Assembly: GCF_010820555.1 (NCBI RefSeq) | Contig: NZ_JAAIKD010000003.1 | Coordinates: forward strand, 62,001-126,000 | Reading direction: 5' to 3' | Source: Psychroflexus aurantiacus | GTDB taxonomy: Bacteria > Bacteroidota > Bacteroidia > Flavobacteriales > Flavobacteriaceae | Length of the DNA stretch: 64,000 nucleotides | Shown: one piece after another, positions 8,544-18,021 of the stretch | How positions within the stretch are numbered: position 1 is the first letter of the stretch | Layout of the letters: each line of letters opens with the position of its first letter | The notes under the pieces: model-generated | What the model was told of the DNA's origin: nothing | Seen by the model: only the letters and a program-made list of their open reading frames with translations | The model's database searches: none | Made by a program: the position numbers and the translations under genes

Positions 8544-9644
8544 ATGAGTAAACAAGCTTTATTAAAGCCTATTCAGATAGGTGATATGGAATTGAAAAAC
8601 AGAGTGATCATGGCTCCTATGACCAGAAGCAGAGCCGATAACGAATACAATGCGCCTACAGATCTTCACGCCAAGTATTACAGGCAGAGAGCAAGTGCCG
8701 GGCTTATTATCAGTGAGGGCTCTCAGGTTTCATCTCAGGCTGTGGGTTATATCAACACCGCGGGAATCTACAAGCCGGAACAGGTTGAAGGCTGGAAAAA
8801 GGTAACCGAAGCTGTGCATGAGGAAGATGGTAAAATATTCGTTCAGTTATGGCATGTGGGCAGAATATCCCATCCAGATTTCCAAGACGGGGAAAAACCT
8901 GTTGCGCCCAGTGCTTTGAATCCAAACACACAGGCCTATACCCCTGAAGGCTTTAAGGATACCGTAGAACCCAGAGCAATGACCACAGAGGAGGTAAAGC
9001 AAACGGTTCAGGACTTTAAAAGAGCGGCTAAAAATGCTGTAGACGCCGGCTTTGACGGTATTGAGATCCATTCGTCAAACGGCTATTTGCTACACCAGTT
9101 CTTTAACAGAACATCCAACCAGCGCTCCGATGAATATGGAGGCTCCATCGAAAACAGAGCCAGGATTTTGTTTGAAATTCTTAATGCCGTTAAAGTATTT
9201 TTTCCAGAAAATAGAATTGGAGTGCGTTTAAATCCTTCGCTGCACGGTATTTTTGGAATGGAAGCCGATGAGGAGACCATCCCAACCTTTGAGTATATCG
9301 TCAAAAAACTCAATGATTATGATTTAGCCTACTTACACTTATCTGAACCCTTTAACGACGTAAGCGATAAAGATTTTCTGGTCTCTAACATCGCTGAACA
9401 CTTCAGACCGTTGTACACTGGAAATCTGATGATAAATGCAGGATTCGATCAGGAAAGCGGTAACAAAGTGATTGAAGAAGGACAGGCGGATATGGTTTCT
9501 TATGCCAAATTATTTATTTCCAATCCGGATTTACCAATCAGGTTTGAAAAAAACGCAGAATTACAGGACTGGGATGAAGATACGTTTTACGTGCCCGGAA
9601 AAGAAGGCTATACCGATTATCCGAAACTGGAGGATAAAAAATAA
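8544..9644 (+). CDS. Alkene reductase, old yellow enzyme family (NemA-like)
   Basis: FMN-dependent ene-reductase, 366 residues. FMN-binding MAPMTRSRA is at residues 23-31, QLWHVGR at 101-107, and the active-site pair His176/Asn179 with Tyr181 sits in GIEIHSSNGYLL, followed by RSDEYGGSIENR. Known members reduce activated C=C bonds, nitroesters and electrophiles with NAD(P)H, often as stress enzymes. It opens a cluster of flavin proteins and photolyases. The physiological substrate is unknown. A terminator-like hairpin follows. Confidence 0.93.
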   Translation: MSKQALLKPIQIGDMELKNRVIMAPMTRSRADNEYNAPTDLHAKYYRQRASAGLIISEGSQVSSQAVGYINTAGIYKPEQVEGWKKVTEAVHEEDGKIFVQLWHVGRISHPDFQDGEKPVAPSALNPNTQAYTPEGFKDTVEPRAMTTEEVKQTVQDFKRAAKNAVDAGFDGIEIHSSNGYLLHQFFNRTSNQRSDEYGGSIENRARILFEILNAVKVFFPENRIGVRLNPSLHGIFGMEADEETIPTFEYIVKKLNDYDLAYLHLSEPFNDVSDKDFLVSNIAEHFRPLYTGNLMINAGFDQESGNKVIEEGQADMVSYAKLFISNPDLPIRFEKNAELQDWDEDTFYVPGKEGYTDYPKLEDKK

Positions 9645-9694
9645 GCATACTTTGTTTAATAATTAACATTAAATAATTAAACAATATTTAATTT

Positions 9695-9722
9695 TAGGTC
9701 GATTAATCATCGGCCTATTTTT
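9695..9722 (+). terminator. Terminator-like hairpin after the alkene reductase gene
   Basis: TAGGTCGAT (9695-9703) pairs with ATCGGCCTA (9709-9717) with one G-U, then five Ts that run into the next ATG at 9723. It may end the first transcript or act as a leader hairpin. Confidence 0.55.
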
Positions 9723-10361
9723 ATGACTCATTTTTCAAAAGAAGACATCCTTAATTTACCAGGTTTAGAGCGTATGCACCTCATCAATTCGTGTGGCGGG
9801 TTAAAGTCTGGCAATCTTATCGGTACAATTTCTGAAGCCGGGGTGAGTAATCTGGCTGTATTCAATTCTGTTATTCATCTGGGCAGCAATCCTCCCATGT
9901 TGAGTTTTATGCTCAGACCTACCACGGTAGAGCGTCACTCCTACACTAATTTTAAAAAAAACAGTCATTTTACCGTGAATCATATTCATTCGGATTTTAT
10001 TGACAAAGCGCATCAGACCTCTGCCAGTTATGATAAGGAAATTTCTGAATTTAAAGAAGTTGGATTAACCGAAGAATTCATAGCAGATTGTAAAGCACCT
10101 TTCGTCAAGGAGTCCAAAATCAAAATGGGCTGTAAATACATCAACGACTATTTCATCGAAGAACATGGGTGCCGATTAATCATTGGAGAAATTCAGCACT
10201 TAATGGTCGAGGAGGGTATAATGGACAAGGATGGGTTTTTGGATTTAAGCAGGGCCGGTTCAGCCGGAATTATTGGCCTGGATGGTTACGTTAAAACGAA
10301 ACTCATCGAGAGGTACGCTTACGCCAGACCAAACCAGGAATTAAAACCGCTAAACCACTAA
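9723..10361 (+). CDS. Flavin reductase family protein (flavoredoxin-like)
   Basis: 212-residue split-barrel FMN-binding protein. [13 protein letters not shown] and [21 protein letters not shown] match the flavin reductase/flavoredoxin family. It is shorter than the flavin reductase at 4.7 kb and lacks its acidic tail. The ATG directly follows the T run of the upstream hairpin. The stop overlaps the start of the DUF2256 gene (TAATG), which overlaps the DASH cryptochrome gene, so the three are coupled. Supplying reduced flavin to the photolyase-type proteins is an attractive but untested inference. Confidence 0.88.
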   Translation: MTHFSKEDILNLPGLERMHLINSCGGLKSGNLIGTISEAGVSNLAVFNSVIHLGSNPPMLSFMLRPTTVERHSYTNFKKNSHFTVNHIHSDFIDKAHQTSASYDKEISEFKEVGLTEEFIADCKAPFVKESKIKMGCKYINDYFIEEHGCRLIIGEIQHLMVEEGIMDKDGFLDLSRAGSAGIIGLDGYVKTKLIERYAYARPNQELKPLNH

Positions 10362-10498
10362 TGGCACATAAGAAAGTTAATTTACCCGAAAAGATATGTG
10401 CCACCTGTGGCTTAGCATTTACCTGGAGAAAAAAATGGGAAAAAAACTGGGATAACGTCAAATATTGTAGCGAAAAATGCAAAAGAAACAAGACCTAA
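10361..10498 (+). CDS. DUF2256 small zinc-ribbon-like protein
   Basis: 45 residues, too short for usual ORF cut-offs. The sequence starts [17 protein letters not shown] and holds two Cys pairs (Cys13-x2-Cys16 and Cys36-x3-Cys40) with a Trp/Lys-rich middle ([11 protein letters not shown]), the pattern of DUF2256. Such proteins are very often encoded beside cryptochrome/photolyase genes; function unknown, metal binding inferred from the cysteines. The start overlaps the upstream stop by 1 base and the end overlaps the DASH gene by 22 bases, which supports real translation. Confidence 0.88.
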   Translation: MAHKKVNLPEKICATCGLAFTWRKKWEKNWDNVKYCSEKCKRNKT

Positions 10499-11787
10499 AC
10501 ATCGTATGGTTTAGAAACGACCTGCGTACAACAGATCAAAAATCATTATACGAAGCCTGTCAGCATGCGGAACCTGTGCTCGGTGTTTACTGCTTTGACC
10601 CGAAGCAGTATGAAACCACTGCGTACGGCTTCAAAAAAACCGAAAAATACAGAGCTAAATTTCTGATAGAAACGGTTTCACAACTTTCGGATAACCTAAA
10701 AAGTTTAAACATCAGTCTACTGGTGGAACAGGATGAACCGGCAAAAGTATTCGAAAATCTATCAGAACACTACAGCATCAAAAACGTATTTTTTCAGACG
10801 GAATGGACTGAGGAAGAAAAGCAGGTTGAACATGCCGTCAGATCGGTCTTAAAAGATACCCGCTTCGCAGAGCATTACAACCAGTTTCTATTTCATCCTG
10901 ATGATGTGCCTTACGACGACTTCAGTCAGATCCCTGAAGTGTATACCAATTTCAGGAAAAAATGCGAAAAGCAAAGTCAGGTCAGAGAAGAAATTCCAGT
11001 TCCGGAAGCACGTCCCGAGAAAAACTTACAGCATGTAAACACCAAAATACCGGGTCTGTCAGATCTGGGTCTGCAAGACTTTGAGACCGATGAGCGTTCT
11101 GCCTTTCCTTTCCAGGGAGGCGAAGACGCCGCCTGGAAGCGACTGCACTATTATTTCTGGGACACCAAAAAGTTACAGTACTACAAGAAAACAAGAAACG
11201 GACTGCTGGGTACAGATTATAGTTCAAAGTTTTCGGCATGGCTTGCCAATGGCAGTATATCTGCCGTGTCCATTTATCATCAAGTCAAGAAATTTGAGAA
11301 AGAAATCAAGAAAAATCAGGATACCTACTGGCTTATTTTTGAGCTGATTTGGAGGGATTATTTTAAATACATTTCGCTAAAACACGGGAATAACATCTTC
11401 CGGCTGGGAGGTATTTTAAACAAGGAATACGATTGGGGAAACAGTGAAAAAGCTTTAAGCCAGTGGATCAACGGCAACACACCAGAGGACTTTGTAAACG
11501 CCAATATGATCGAGATTCAAAAGACAGGTTTCATGAGCAATCGCGGCAGGCAGAACGTGAACAGCTACTGGGCCAAGGAGTGGAAACAGGACTGGAGAAT
11601 CGGTGCGGCGTATTTCGAAGCCATGCTTATTGACTATGACGTGCACAGCAACTGGGGCAACTGGATGTATAACTCCGGTGTTGGCAACGACCCGAGAGAT
11701 CGGAAATTCAACATAAAAAGTCAGGCAGAGCGCTACGATACCAACGGAAAATTTCAGCGTACCTGGTTGCAGGAGAGTTTATTTTAG
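10477..11787 (+). CDS. DASH family cryptochrome
   Basis: 436 residues: N-terminal photolyase-type Rossmann domain (WFRNDLR at residues 11-17) and C-terminal FAD-binding domain. [51 protein letters not shown] and [18 protein letters not shown] are hallmarks of CRY-DASH. Family members bind FAD, usually with a folate antenna, and repair CPD lesions mainly in single-stranded DNA; some act as photoreceptors. It overlaps the DUF2256 gene by 22 bases. The stop codon lies inside a short tandem repeat. Confidence 0.95.
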   Translation: MQKKQDLNIVWFRNDLRTTDQKSLYEACQHAEPVLGVYCFDPKQYETTAYGFKKTEKYRAKFLIETVSQLSDNLKSLNISLLVEQDEPAKVFENLSEHYSIKNVFFQTEWTEEEKQVEHAVRSVLKDTRFAEHYNQFLFHPDDVPYDDFSQIPEVYTNFRKKCEKQSQVREEIPVPEARPEKNLQHVNTKIPGLSDLGLQDFETDERSAFPFQGGEDAAWKRLHYYFWDTKKLQYYKKTRNGLLGTDYSSKFSAWLANGSISAVSIYHQVKKFEKEIKKNQDTYWLIFELIWRDYFKYISLKHGNNIFRLGGILNKEYDWGNSEKALSQWINGNTPEDFVNANMIEIQKTGFMSNRGRQNVNSYWAKEWKQDWRIGAAYFEAMLIDYDVHSNWGNWMYNSGVGNDPRDRKFNIKSQAERYDTNGKFQRTWLQESLF

Positions 11788-11809
11788 AGGTTAGAGGTTA
11801 GAGGTTAGA
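11784..11809. repeat. TTAGAGG tandem repeat
   Basis: Three full copies of the heptamer TTAGAGG plus a partial fourth (TTAGA), starting on the last bases of the DASH gene. A short sequence-length-variable repeat; no function evident. Confidence 0.85.
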
Positions 11810-11835
11810 AAAATTGTTATTTAAAAATTCAGGTT

Positions 11836-13374
11836 ATGAAAAAGACATTACGATTCATACTGGGCGATCAGCTTAATCATAAGCATTCCTGGTTTCAGGA
11901 AAAAAATGACCATGTTGTTTATTTCATGGCAGAAACGCTACAGGAAACCGACTATGTCAAGCACCATATTCAAAAAGTAGTCGCCTATTTTCTGTCCATG
12001 AGAAATTTTTCAGAAGAACTTCAAAGGGACGGACATCGGGTCATGTATTATCAAATCGACGATAAGAATAATGAACAGGATCTGCCCTCCAACCTCAACA
12101 AGCTCATTGAACAGGAAAACATAGAACATTTCGAATACCTGTATCCGGATGAATACCGTCTGGATATCAAATTAAAAACCTTTTGCAATAAGCTCGACAT
12201 TACAAGCCAAGCTTACGACACCGAACATTTCTATACCAAAAGAGAAGACATAGAAAAATTTTTTGAAGGAAAGAAAGAAATGACGATGGAGTATTTCTAC
12301 AGAGACATGAGAAAAAAACAGGGGATCATGATGCTCGATGATAATAAACCGGAAGGTGGGAAGTGGAATTATGATAAAAGCAATCGAAAAAAATGGACCG
12401 GAAAACCTGAAATCCCAAAGGCTAAGTTATTCGATAAAGATGTAGAGGCGGTTTTAGAGCAAATAAAAGCCATGGATGTAAAGACCATGGGGAGAATTGA
12501 TAAAGACCACTTCCCCTGGCCAACCAGCAGAAACGAATGCCTTGAGGTTTTAGATTATTTCTGTAACCATCTTTTGGTTCATTTTGGAGATTATGAAGAT
12601 GCCCTGCATACCGACGAAAAATTTTTATTCCACTCCAGGCTTTCATTTGCGATGAACAGCAAAATGCTATCGCCTAAAGAAGTCATCGAAACTACCCTGG
12701 ACTATTATTATGAGCATAAAGAAGACATCGATATTTCTCAAATTGAAGGCTTCGTGAGACAAATCCTGGGGTGGAGAGAATTTATGAGAGGCATTTACTG
12801 GAAAGAAATGCCGGGCTATAAATCCAAAAACGAACTTGGAAATACCAATAAACTTCCGGAGTTCTACTGGACAGGAGAAACCGATATGAACTGCCTTAAA
12901 CATGCTGTAAACCAAAGCCTGGATGAGGCCTACGCCCATCATATTCAACGACTCATGATTTTAGGGAATTTTGCACTGTTGACAATGACCGATCCCGACG
13001 AAGTAGACGCCTGGTATTTGGGTGTTTATATAGATGCTATTGAATGGGTAGAACTCACCAATACCAGAGGCATGAGTCAATTTGCAGATGCTGGTATTGT
13101 CGCAACCAAACCTTATGTCTCCAGCGGGAGTTATATCAATAAGATGGGGAATTACTGCAAATCCTGTAAATATTCGGTCAGTAAAAAAGAGGGAGAAGAT
13201 GCCTGTCCTTTCAATAATTTATACTGGAATTTTCTACATGAAAAGCAGGAACATTTCAAAAACAATCAAAGGATGAATATGATGATGAGCCTTCTCAAAA
13301 AGATGAACAAAGACACCCTGGATACACATATAAGACGCTCAAAAGAAATTATAAATAATCCAAACAATTTTTAA
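11836..13374 (+). CDS. FeS-BCP family photolyase-like protein (bacterial (6-4) photolyase type)
   Basis: 512 residues. The start RFILGDQLNHKHSWF is that of the photolyase-related DPRP family. Four cysteines sit as in Agrobacterium PhrB: Cys353 (in MNCLKH), then Cys441-x2-Cys444-x12-Cys457 (NYCKSCKY ... ACPFNNLYW), which in that family bind a [4Fe-4S] cluster next to the FAD domain. Known members repair (6-4) photoproducts and carry a lumazine-type antenna. Cluster and FAD binding here are inferred from the conserved residues. It starts 48 bases after the DASH gene and probably shares its transcript. Confidence 0.93.
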   Translation: MKKTLRFILGDQLNHKHSWFQEKNDHVVYFMAETLQETDYVKHHIQKVVAYFLSMRNFSEELQRDGHRVMYYQIDDKNNEQDLPSNLNKLIEQENIEHFEYLYPDEYRLDIKLKTFCNKLDITSQAYDTEHFYTKREDIEKFFEGKKEMTMEYFYRDMRKKQGIMMLDDNKPEGGKWNYDKSNRKKWTGKPEIPKAKLFDKDVEAVLEQIKAMDVKTMGRIDKDHFPWPTSRNECLEVLDYFCNHLLVHFGDYEDALHTDEKFLFHSRLSFAMNSKMLSPKEVIETTLDYYYEHKEDIDISQIEGFVRQILGWREFMRGIYWKEMPGYKSKNELGNTNKLPEFYWTGETDMNCLKHAVNQSLDEAYAHHIQRLMILGNFALLTMTDPDEVDAWYLGVYIDAIEWVELTNTRGMSQFADAGIVATKPYVSSGSYINKMGNYCKSCKYSVSKKEGEDACPFNNLYWNFLHEKQEHFKNNQRMNMMMSLLKKMNKDTLDTHIRRSKEIINNPNNF

Positions 13375-13393
13375 AATATTTCAGAAAATTATA

Positions 13394-13401
13394 TACTTTT
13401 G
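13394..13401 (+). promoter_or_regulatory. -7 promoter element for the small Glu-rich lipoprotein gene
   Basis: TACTTTTG fits TANNTTTG, 24 bases before the ATG at 13426, and overlaps the TTG that would otherwise be read as an earlier start. Confidence 0.55.
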
Positions 13402-13425
13402 GGACTTAAACAAAATCAAAACAAA

Positions 13426-13653
13426 ATGAAAAAATCAATTTTATCAATCACTATGGCAGCTTTACTCGGACTAGGTGTAGTAAGCTGTAGAGAGGAAAAA
13501 ACCGAAGCTGAGAAAGCTGGAGAAGCTGTTGAAGAATCTATGGAAGAAGCAGGCGATGCAATGGAAGATGCAGCAGATGAGACTGGTGACGCTATGGAAG
13601 AAGCAGCTGAAGAAACTGAAGAAGCGGCTGAAGAGACTAAAGAAGAAATGTAG
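13426..13653 (+). CDS. Small Glu/Ala-rich lipoprotein
   Basis: 75 residues. A lipoprotein signal ends at LGVVSC (Cys21); the mature part is almost only Glu, Ala, Asp, Thr and Met in repeated units (EEAGDAMEDAADETGDAMEE), predicting a long negatively charged helix. No enzymatic motif. The ATG at 13426 is chosen because the in-frame TTG at 13399 lies in the -7 box. Similar small acidic lipoproteins are common in Flavobacteriaceae but uncharacterised. It has its own promoter and a shared bidirectional terminator. Confidence 0.8.
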   Translation: MKKSILSITMAALLGLGVVSCREEKTEAEKAGEAVEESMEEAGDAMEDAADETGDAMEEAAEETEEAAEETKEEM

Positions 13654-13674
13654 TCCAACTAAATTTGACCTTCT

Positions 13675-13712
13675 TAAAAAAGCTTATACGTAACCATGTA
13701 TAAGCTTTTTTA
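13675..13712. terminator. Bidirectional terminator between the small lipoprotein and pyrF
   Basis: A long stem, with TAAAAAAGCTTATAC pairing across an 8-base loop with its complement, gives a T run in both directions and serves both converging genes; it reaches the pyrF stop codon. Confidence 0.85.
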
Positions 13713-14522
13713 GTTTATGTATTTCGCCATCTCAGCTTGTAATTCTAAAGCTTTTAAGCCTGCTTTATCGGCGAAATCTTCTTTAGAAGAAGCATATATA
13801 ATGCCTCTGGACGAATTGATGAGTAAACCATAATTCTCATTAAGACCAAATTTACAAACCTCTTCCAAGGAACCGCCCTGAGCACCAACTCCCGGAATGA
13901 GTAAAAAGCTGTTTGGCACTAGTTTTCTTACGGTTTTTAGATAATCTGCTTTGGTCGCTCCAATAACATACATGAGCTGCTGACTGTTTTTCCAGGTTTG
14001 AGAGGTTTTAAGCACGCTTTCAAATAAAAATTCAGCATCAGATTTCAGAAACTGAAAATCTTCAGCACCAGGGTTTGAAGTCAATCCAAGGAGTATGGTG
14101 TGCTTGCCCTCAAACTCTAAAAAAGGCTCAACCGAATCTTTACCCATATAAGGAGCCACTGTAATAGAATCGAAGTTTAAATCTTCAAAAAACGCTTTGG
14201 CATACCTCGAAGAGGTATTTCCAATATCGCCGCGTTTGGCGTCTGCAATTGTAAACTGCTCAGGATAGTAAGCGTTGATATACTCTATAGTGCGCTTTAA
14301 GGATTTCCATCCTTTAAGACCGTAGGCTTCATAAAAAGCGATGTTGGGCTTGTAGGCTACGCAATAGGCTTGTGTGGCGTCAATGATCGCTTTATTAAAT
14401 TCGAATATAGGATCTTCAAGATCGAGAAGATGTTTGGGTATTTTATCCAAATCCACATCCAGCCCAACACTAAGCATGGATTTTTTCTTTTCAATCTGCT
14501 GGATAAGCTTTTGGATGTTCAT
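13710..14522 (-). CDS. pyrF: Orotidine 5'-phosphate decarboxylase
   Basis: Last step of UMP synthesis (OMP to UMP). 270 residues, the longer subfamily-2 form found in Bacteroidota, mycobacteria and some others. [13 protein letters not shown] is near residues 17-29 and the catalytic Lys/Asp motif [11 protein letters not shown] follows in the middle of the protein; [11 protein letters not shown] near residue 205 is the phosphate-binding part. It follows prfA by 6 bases in the same direction and shares its promoter. Its 3' end lies in the bidirectional terminator. Confidence 0.96.
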   Translation of the reverse strand: MNIQKLIQQIEKKKSMLSVGLDVDLDKIPKHLLDLEDPIFEFNKAIIDATQAYCVAYKPNIAFYEAYGLKGWKSLKRTIEYINAYYPEQFTIADAKRGDIGNTSSRYAKAFFEDLNFDSITVAPYMGKDSVEPFLEFEGKHTILLGLTSNPGAEDFQFLKSDAEFLFESVLKTSQTWKNSQQLMYVIGATKADYLKTVRKLVPNSFLLIPGVGAQGGSLEEVCKFGLNENYGLLINSSRGIIYASSKEDFADKAGLKALELQAEMAKYIN

Positions 14523-14528
14523 GAGGTT

Positions 14529-15605
14529 CTATAAATCGTCAGAAATATTCTTAAGCTTCTCTGTATTATCGACAAGTTTCAATTCATTAATAATTTTTTC
14601 AATATCCCCGTTGATAATATTGTCCAGTTCGTAAAGGGTGAGGTTTATTCTATGATCGGTAACCCTGCTCTGGGCATAATTATAAGTTCTGATTTTAGCA
14701 CTTCTATCTCCACTTGTGACCATAGACCCACGCTTCTCGGCATCTTCTGCCTGCTTTTTGGCAAGTTCCATTTCGTATAGTCTGGACCGCAGTACCCTGA
14801 ACGCTTTCTCTTTATTCTTGTGCTGTGATTTTTGATCCTGACATTGAGCTACAATTCCCGTAGGTTCGTGCGTAAGTCTTACAGCAGAATAGGTCGTATT
14901 GACCGACTGACCTCCAGGACCGGAAGAACAGAAATAATCGACACGCACATCTTTCGGATTGACTTCAATATCAAATTCCTCAGCCTCGGGAAACACCATA
15001 ACCGTAGCAGCACTGGTATGCACACGTCCCTGAGTTTCGGTTTGCGGAACGCGTTGTACCCGATGAACTCCGGCTTCATATTTTAAAGTTCCATACACAT
15101 CTTCGCCGGAAACTTCAAACTGAATCTCTTTATATCCTCCATTGGTTCCTTCGCTATAATCCACAACATCGACCTTCCAGCCTTTAGCTTCGCTGTATTT
15201 AGATAGCATTCTAAAAATATCTCCTGCAAAAATACTCGCCTCATCCCCTCCGGCTCCAGCTCTTACTTCCACCACTGCGTTCTTGGCATCTTCTGGATCT
15301 TTAGGAATCAACATCATCCGTATCTTCTCCTCAAGCCTTGGCAGTTCATCCTTGGCCTCGTCGTATTGAAGCTTTGCCATTTCTACCATTTCAGGATCAG
15401 TTTCACTGGAAATGATTTCCTCTGCTTCTTGAAGATTATTTTTCAGTTCCACATAAGCCTCTCGCTCATCCATGATCGCTTTGAGATCTTTGTACTCTTT
15501 AGAAAGTTCTATATAACGTCTTTGATCCGACATGATATCGGGTTGAATGATTAAATCACTCACCTCATCGAATCGTTGTTTTATAAAGTTTAATTTATCT
15601 AGCAT
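14529..15605 (-). CDS. prfA: Peptide chain release factor 1
   Basis: 358 residues, normal length. [10 protein letters not shown] begins at about residue 117, the stop-codon-recognition PxT motif typical of RF1 is P187-Q-T189, and the peptidyl-tRNA hydrolysis GGQ is at 231-233 within [12 protein letters not shown]. Release factor 1 reads UAA and UAG. First gene of a two-gene operon with pyrF; a -7 box (TAAATTTG) lies about 18 bases before the ATG. Confidence 0.97.
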   Translation of the reverse strand: MLDKLNFIKQRFDEVSDLIIQPDIMSDQRRYIELSKEYKDLKAIMDEREAYVELKNNLQEAEEIISSETDPEMVEMAKLQYDEAKDELPRLEEKIRMMLIPKDPEDAKNAVVEVRAGAGGDEASIFAGDIFRMLSKYSEAKGWKVDVVDYSEGTNGGYKEIQFEVSGEDVYGTLKYEAGVHRVQRVPQTETQGRVHTSAATVMVFPEAEEFDIEVNPKDVRVDYFCSSGPGGQSVNTTYSAVRLTHEPTGIVAQCQDQKSQHKNKEKAFRVLRSRLYEMELAKKQAEDAEKRGSMVTSGDRSAKIRTYNYAQSRVTDHRINLTLYELDNIINGDIEKIINELKLVDNTEKLKNISDDL

Positions 15606-15622
15606 ATGAATTTAATGTGATG

Positions 15623-15630
15623 CAAATTTA
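15623..15630 (-). promoter_or_regulatory. -7 promoter element for prfA-pyrF
   Basis: Minus-strand TAAATTTG matches TANNTTTG just upstream of the prfA ATG. Confidence 0.5.
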
Positions 15631-15693
15631 AGTGAATTATAGCGAATTATAGAATGGATAGCAAGCTTATTACGCAGTGAACATGAAGTTGGT

Positions 15694-16752
15694 TTACAAG
15701 TCTAAAACAATTCCGACACCGAGTTGCTGCTTCAGTTGTATTCTGGGACCTACTTCTACAAGCGTGCCGTCTGCTGCTGCTTCTTTGACTTTTATATCAT
15801 CATCATACCGGATGTGAGCACCAAGACTCGCTCTCATAAAATTATTGATCTTAAAATCAAAAACCAGCTCCCAGTCCACATCTATATTCCCGAAGTTATT
15901 GATGTAATCGGTATATAAACTCAAGCGGCTGGAAAGCACGGTACTTTCAAAAAGCTTTTGTTCAAACTCATTGGTGACCAAAATACCAAATTCATTCCTG
16001 GAGGTTTTACCTTCTTTAATGATATTGCCTTCCTCATCTTTTAGGGCTTTCTGAACCCCGAAAGCGCCTTGATTGGCCAGTCGTTGATTCAGGACGAAGG
16101 TCGATTTCTGGGTTAAAGGAGACAAGTAAAGTTCAAACTTCTTATTAGGCTCAACAAATTTAGCGCCTACACCCAGAAACACGTAACCCGGAGCCATAAA
16201 TTCTGATATGGACACTTCGGTATCCGGATAATCATATCCCCTTGCTAACTGAGTTTTAAATCTGAATTTTCCTGAATAAAACCACTTGGAATTTTTAGAC
16301 ACTTCATAACCAAAAGAGGAAGTAATTTCTAAATCATCTTCGGTTTTTCTAAGTTCCTGACCTTCCTGCTGGTTGATTCCGTATACAAACCGAAACTGGT
16401 TATCCCACCTAAAGCCATCGTTTTTATAAGTTCTGGCTATGTTCATCCCATAAAGACCCGATATAGAATTAGATCCCCCTGCATTCCAGTTCAGGAACGC
16501 AACTTCACTCAGATCGAACGTAAACTTATTCACTTTTTCCCAAAAGCTTGTTCGACCGCTTCTGGGAACGATTTCATTGAAGTTGAATTCATAAAAATCG
16601 ACGATATCGAAACTTGTGGTTATAAATGGTGTAGCCCCCACTGGATAAATTTGATCGCCAACTGGTTCCACTTTCTGAATTTGACCGAAAGACTGAGCAT
16701 TTCCCTGGACAAGGCATCCAAAAAAAAGCATACTGATTAAAAGGTTTTTCAT
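15694..16752 (-). CDS. DUF3078 domain outer-membrane protein
   Basis: 352 residues with an N-terminal signal peptide ending near GNAQS. The rest has alternating hydrophobic/aromatic strands (WDNQFRFVYGINQQEG, KWFYSGKFRFKTQLARGYDY) and an aromatic/leucine C-terminus, the pattern of a Bacteroidota DUF3078 beta-barrel. Function unknown. It follows purM by 6 bases and is presumably cotranscribed. No metal or catalytic motif is visible. Confidence 0.85.
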   Translation of the reverse strand: MKNLLISMLFFGCLVQGNAQSFGQIQKVEPVGDQIYPVGATPFITTSFDIVDFYEFNFNEIVPRSGRTSFWEKVNKFTFDLSEVAFLNWNAGGSNSISGLYGMNIARTYKNDGFRWDNQFRFVYGINQQEGQELRKTEDDLEITSSFGYEVSKNSKWFYSGKFRFKTQLARGYDYPDTEVSISEFMAPGYVFLGVGAKFVEPNKKFELYLSPLTQKSTFVLNQRLANQGAFGVQKALKDEEGNIIKEGKTSRNEFGILVTNEFEQKLFESTVLSSRLSLYTDYINNFGNIDVDWELVFDFKINNFMRASLGAHIRYDDDIKVKEAAADGTLVEVGPRIQLKQQLGVGIVLDL

Positions 16753-16758
16753 TGAAAT

Positions 16759-17934
16759 TTATTGATACTCAAAATGACCATGTTCTGAAAAAATACTTAG
16801 AGACTTCTTTTGGGAAGTCTCCACCCGACCAACAATTTGAGCCTCAACTCCAAAGCTCCTGGAAATGTCTATGAGGTCTTGAGCTACAGATTCATCGACA
16901 TAAAACTCGAGTCTGTGTCCCATGTTGAAAACCTGATACATTTCCTTCCAGTCGGTTTGACTTTCGCTTTGTATAAGTTTGAATAACGGAGGAACTTCGA
17001 ACATATTATCCTTTATAATTTTCAAGTTTTCTACAAAATGAAGTATTTTGGTTTGTGCTCCTCCACTACAATGCACCATCCCATTAATGGATTTTGTTCC
17101 CAGTTTTTCAAATATCTTTTTTACAATCGGGGCATAGGTCCGCGTAGGCGACAATATGAGTTTACCCACATCCGGCAGATCTTTTGAAATTTCATCGGTT
17201 AAAGATTTGGAGCCCGAGTAAACCAAATCTTCAGGAACTGAAGGGTCAAAAGATTCCGGGTATTTCTTGGCTAAAGCATGAGTCAGCACATCATGTCTGG
17301 CAGAGGTTAAGCCATTACTTCCCATGCCGCCGTTGTATTCAGTTTCATAGGTGGCTTTCCCAGACGAAGAAAGTCCTACAATCACATTGCCTGCTTTTAT
17401 TCGGGCATTGTCTATGACATCTTCTCTTTTCAGCCTCGCCGTAACCGTAGAATCAACGATGATGGTGCGAACCAAATCTCCTACATCAGCCGTTTCCCCT
17501 CCGGTTGTATAAATATGAACTCCGTGTTCTTTTAGATCGTTTACTAAGTTTTCAGTCCCATTGATGATTTCAGCAATCACTTCTCCGGGAATTAAGTTTT
17601 TATTTCTCCCAATGGTTGAGGATACCAGGATGTGATCTGTTGCCCCCACGCACAGCAAATCATCAATATTCATGATAAGCGCATCCTGTGCAATACCTTT
17701 CCACACCGATACATCTCCGGTTTCTTTCCAGTACAAATAAGCCAGTGAAGATTTGGTGCCAGCACCATCTGCATGCATGACGATACAGTGTTCTTCGCTA
17801 CCGGTTAGATAGTCGGGGATAATTTTACAAAAAGCCTGAGGAAACAGTCCTTTGTCTATATGTTTTATAGCTTTATGAACATCTTCTTTCTGGGAAGAAA
17901 CTCCTCGTTTTGCATATCTGGCTTGATCACTCAT
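16759..17934 (-). CDS. purM: Phosphoribosylformylglycinamidine cyclo-ligase (AIR synthase)
   Basis: 391 residues from the ATG at 17934, the extended form typical of Bacteroidota. It closes the imidazole ring in purine synthesis using ATP. HADGAGTKSSLAY is the glycine-rich nucleotide region near residue 54; NIDDLLCVGA and TTGGETADVGD are conserved PurM motifs. I reject the in-frame TTG 18 bases upstream because it sits in a -7 box (TAAATTTG, 17950-17957). It is followed by the DUF3078 gene. Confidence 0.94.
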   Translation of the reverse strand: MSDQARYAKRGVSSQKEDVHKAIKHIDKGLFPQAFCKIIPDYLTGSEEHCIVMHADGAGTKSSLAYLYWKETGDVSVWKGIAQDALIMNIDDLLCVGATDHILVSSTIGRNKNLIPGEVIAEIINGTENLVNDLKEHGVHIYTTGGETADVGDLVRTIIVDSTVTARLKREDVIDNARIKAGNVIVGLSSSGKATYETEYNGGMGSNGLTSARHDVLTHALAKKYPESFDPSVPEDLVYSGSKSLTDEISKDLPDVGKLILSPTRTYAPIVKKIFEKLGTKSINGMVHCSGGAQTKILHFVENLKIIKDNMFEVPPLFKLIQSESQTDWKEMYQVFNMGHRLEFYVDESVAQDLIDISRSFGVEAQIVGRVETSQKKSLSIFSEHGHFEYQ

Positions 17935-17949
17935 CTTTAAAAATTTGTA

Positions 17950-17957
17950 CAAATTTA
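17950..17957 (-). promoter_or_regulatory. -7 promoter element for purM
   Basis: Minus-strand TAAATTTG, 15 bases before the purM ATG, implying a very short leader. Confidence 0.5.
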
Positions 17958-18000
17958 TAAAAAATAAACCCAGTCTTGGCTGTAATCCAAAACTGGGTTG
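17958..18000 (-). terminator. Terminator of the glutamine synthetase gene
   Basis: AACCCAGT (17967-17974) pairs with ACTGGGTT (17992-17999) and TTGG with CCAA inside, with one mismatch; on the minus strand a T-rich run follows. Confidence 0.8.
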
Positions 18001-18021
18001 ATAAGAAAATTAATCCTGTGT

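Noticed and set aside
13416-13658. Ser/Ala-rich frame opposite the acidic lipoprotein gene
   Set aside because: Complement of the Glu/Ala codon repeats; the plus-strand gene has the lipoprotein signal and promoter.
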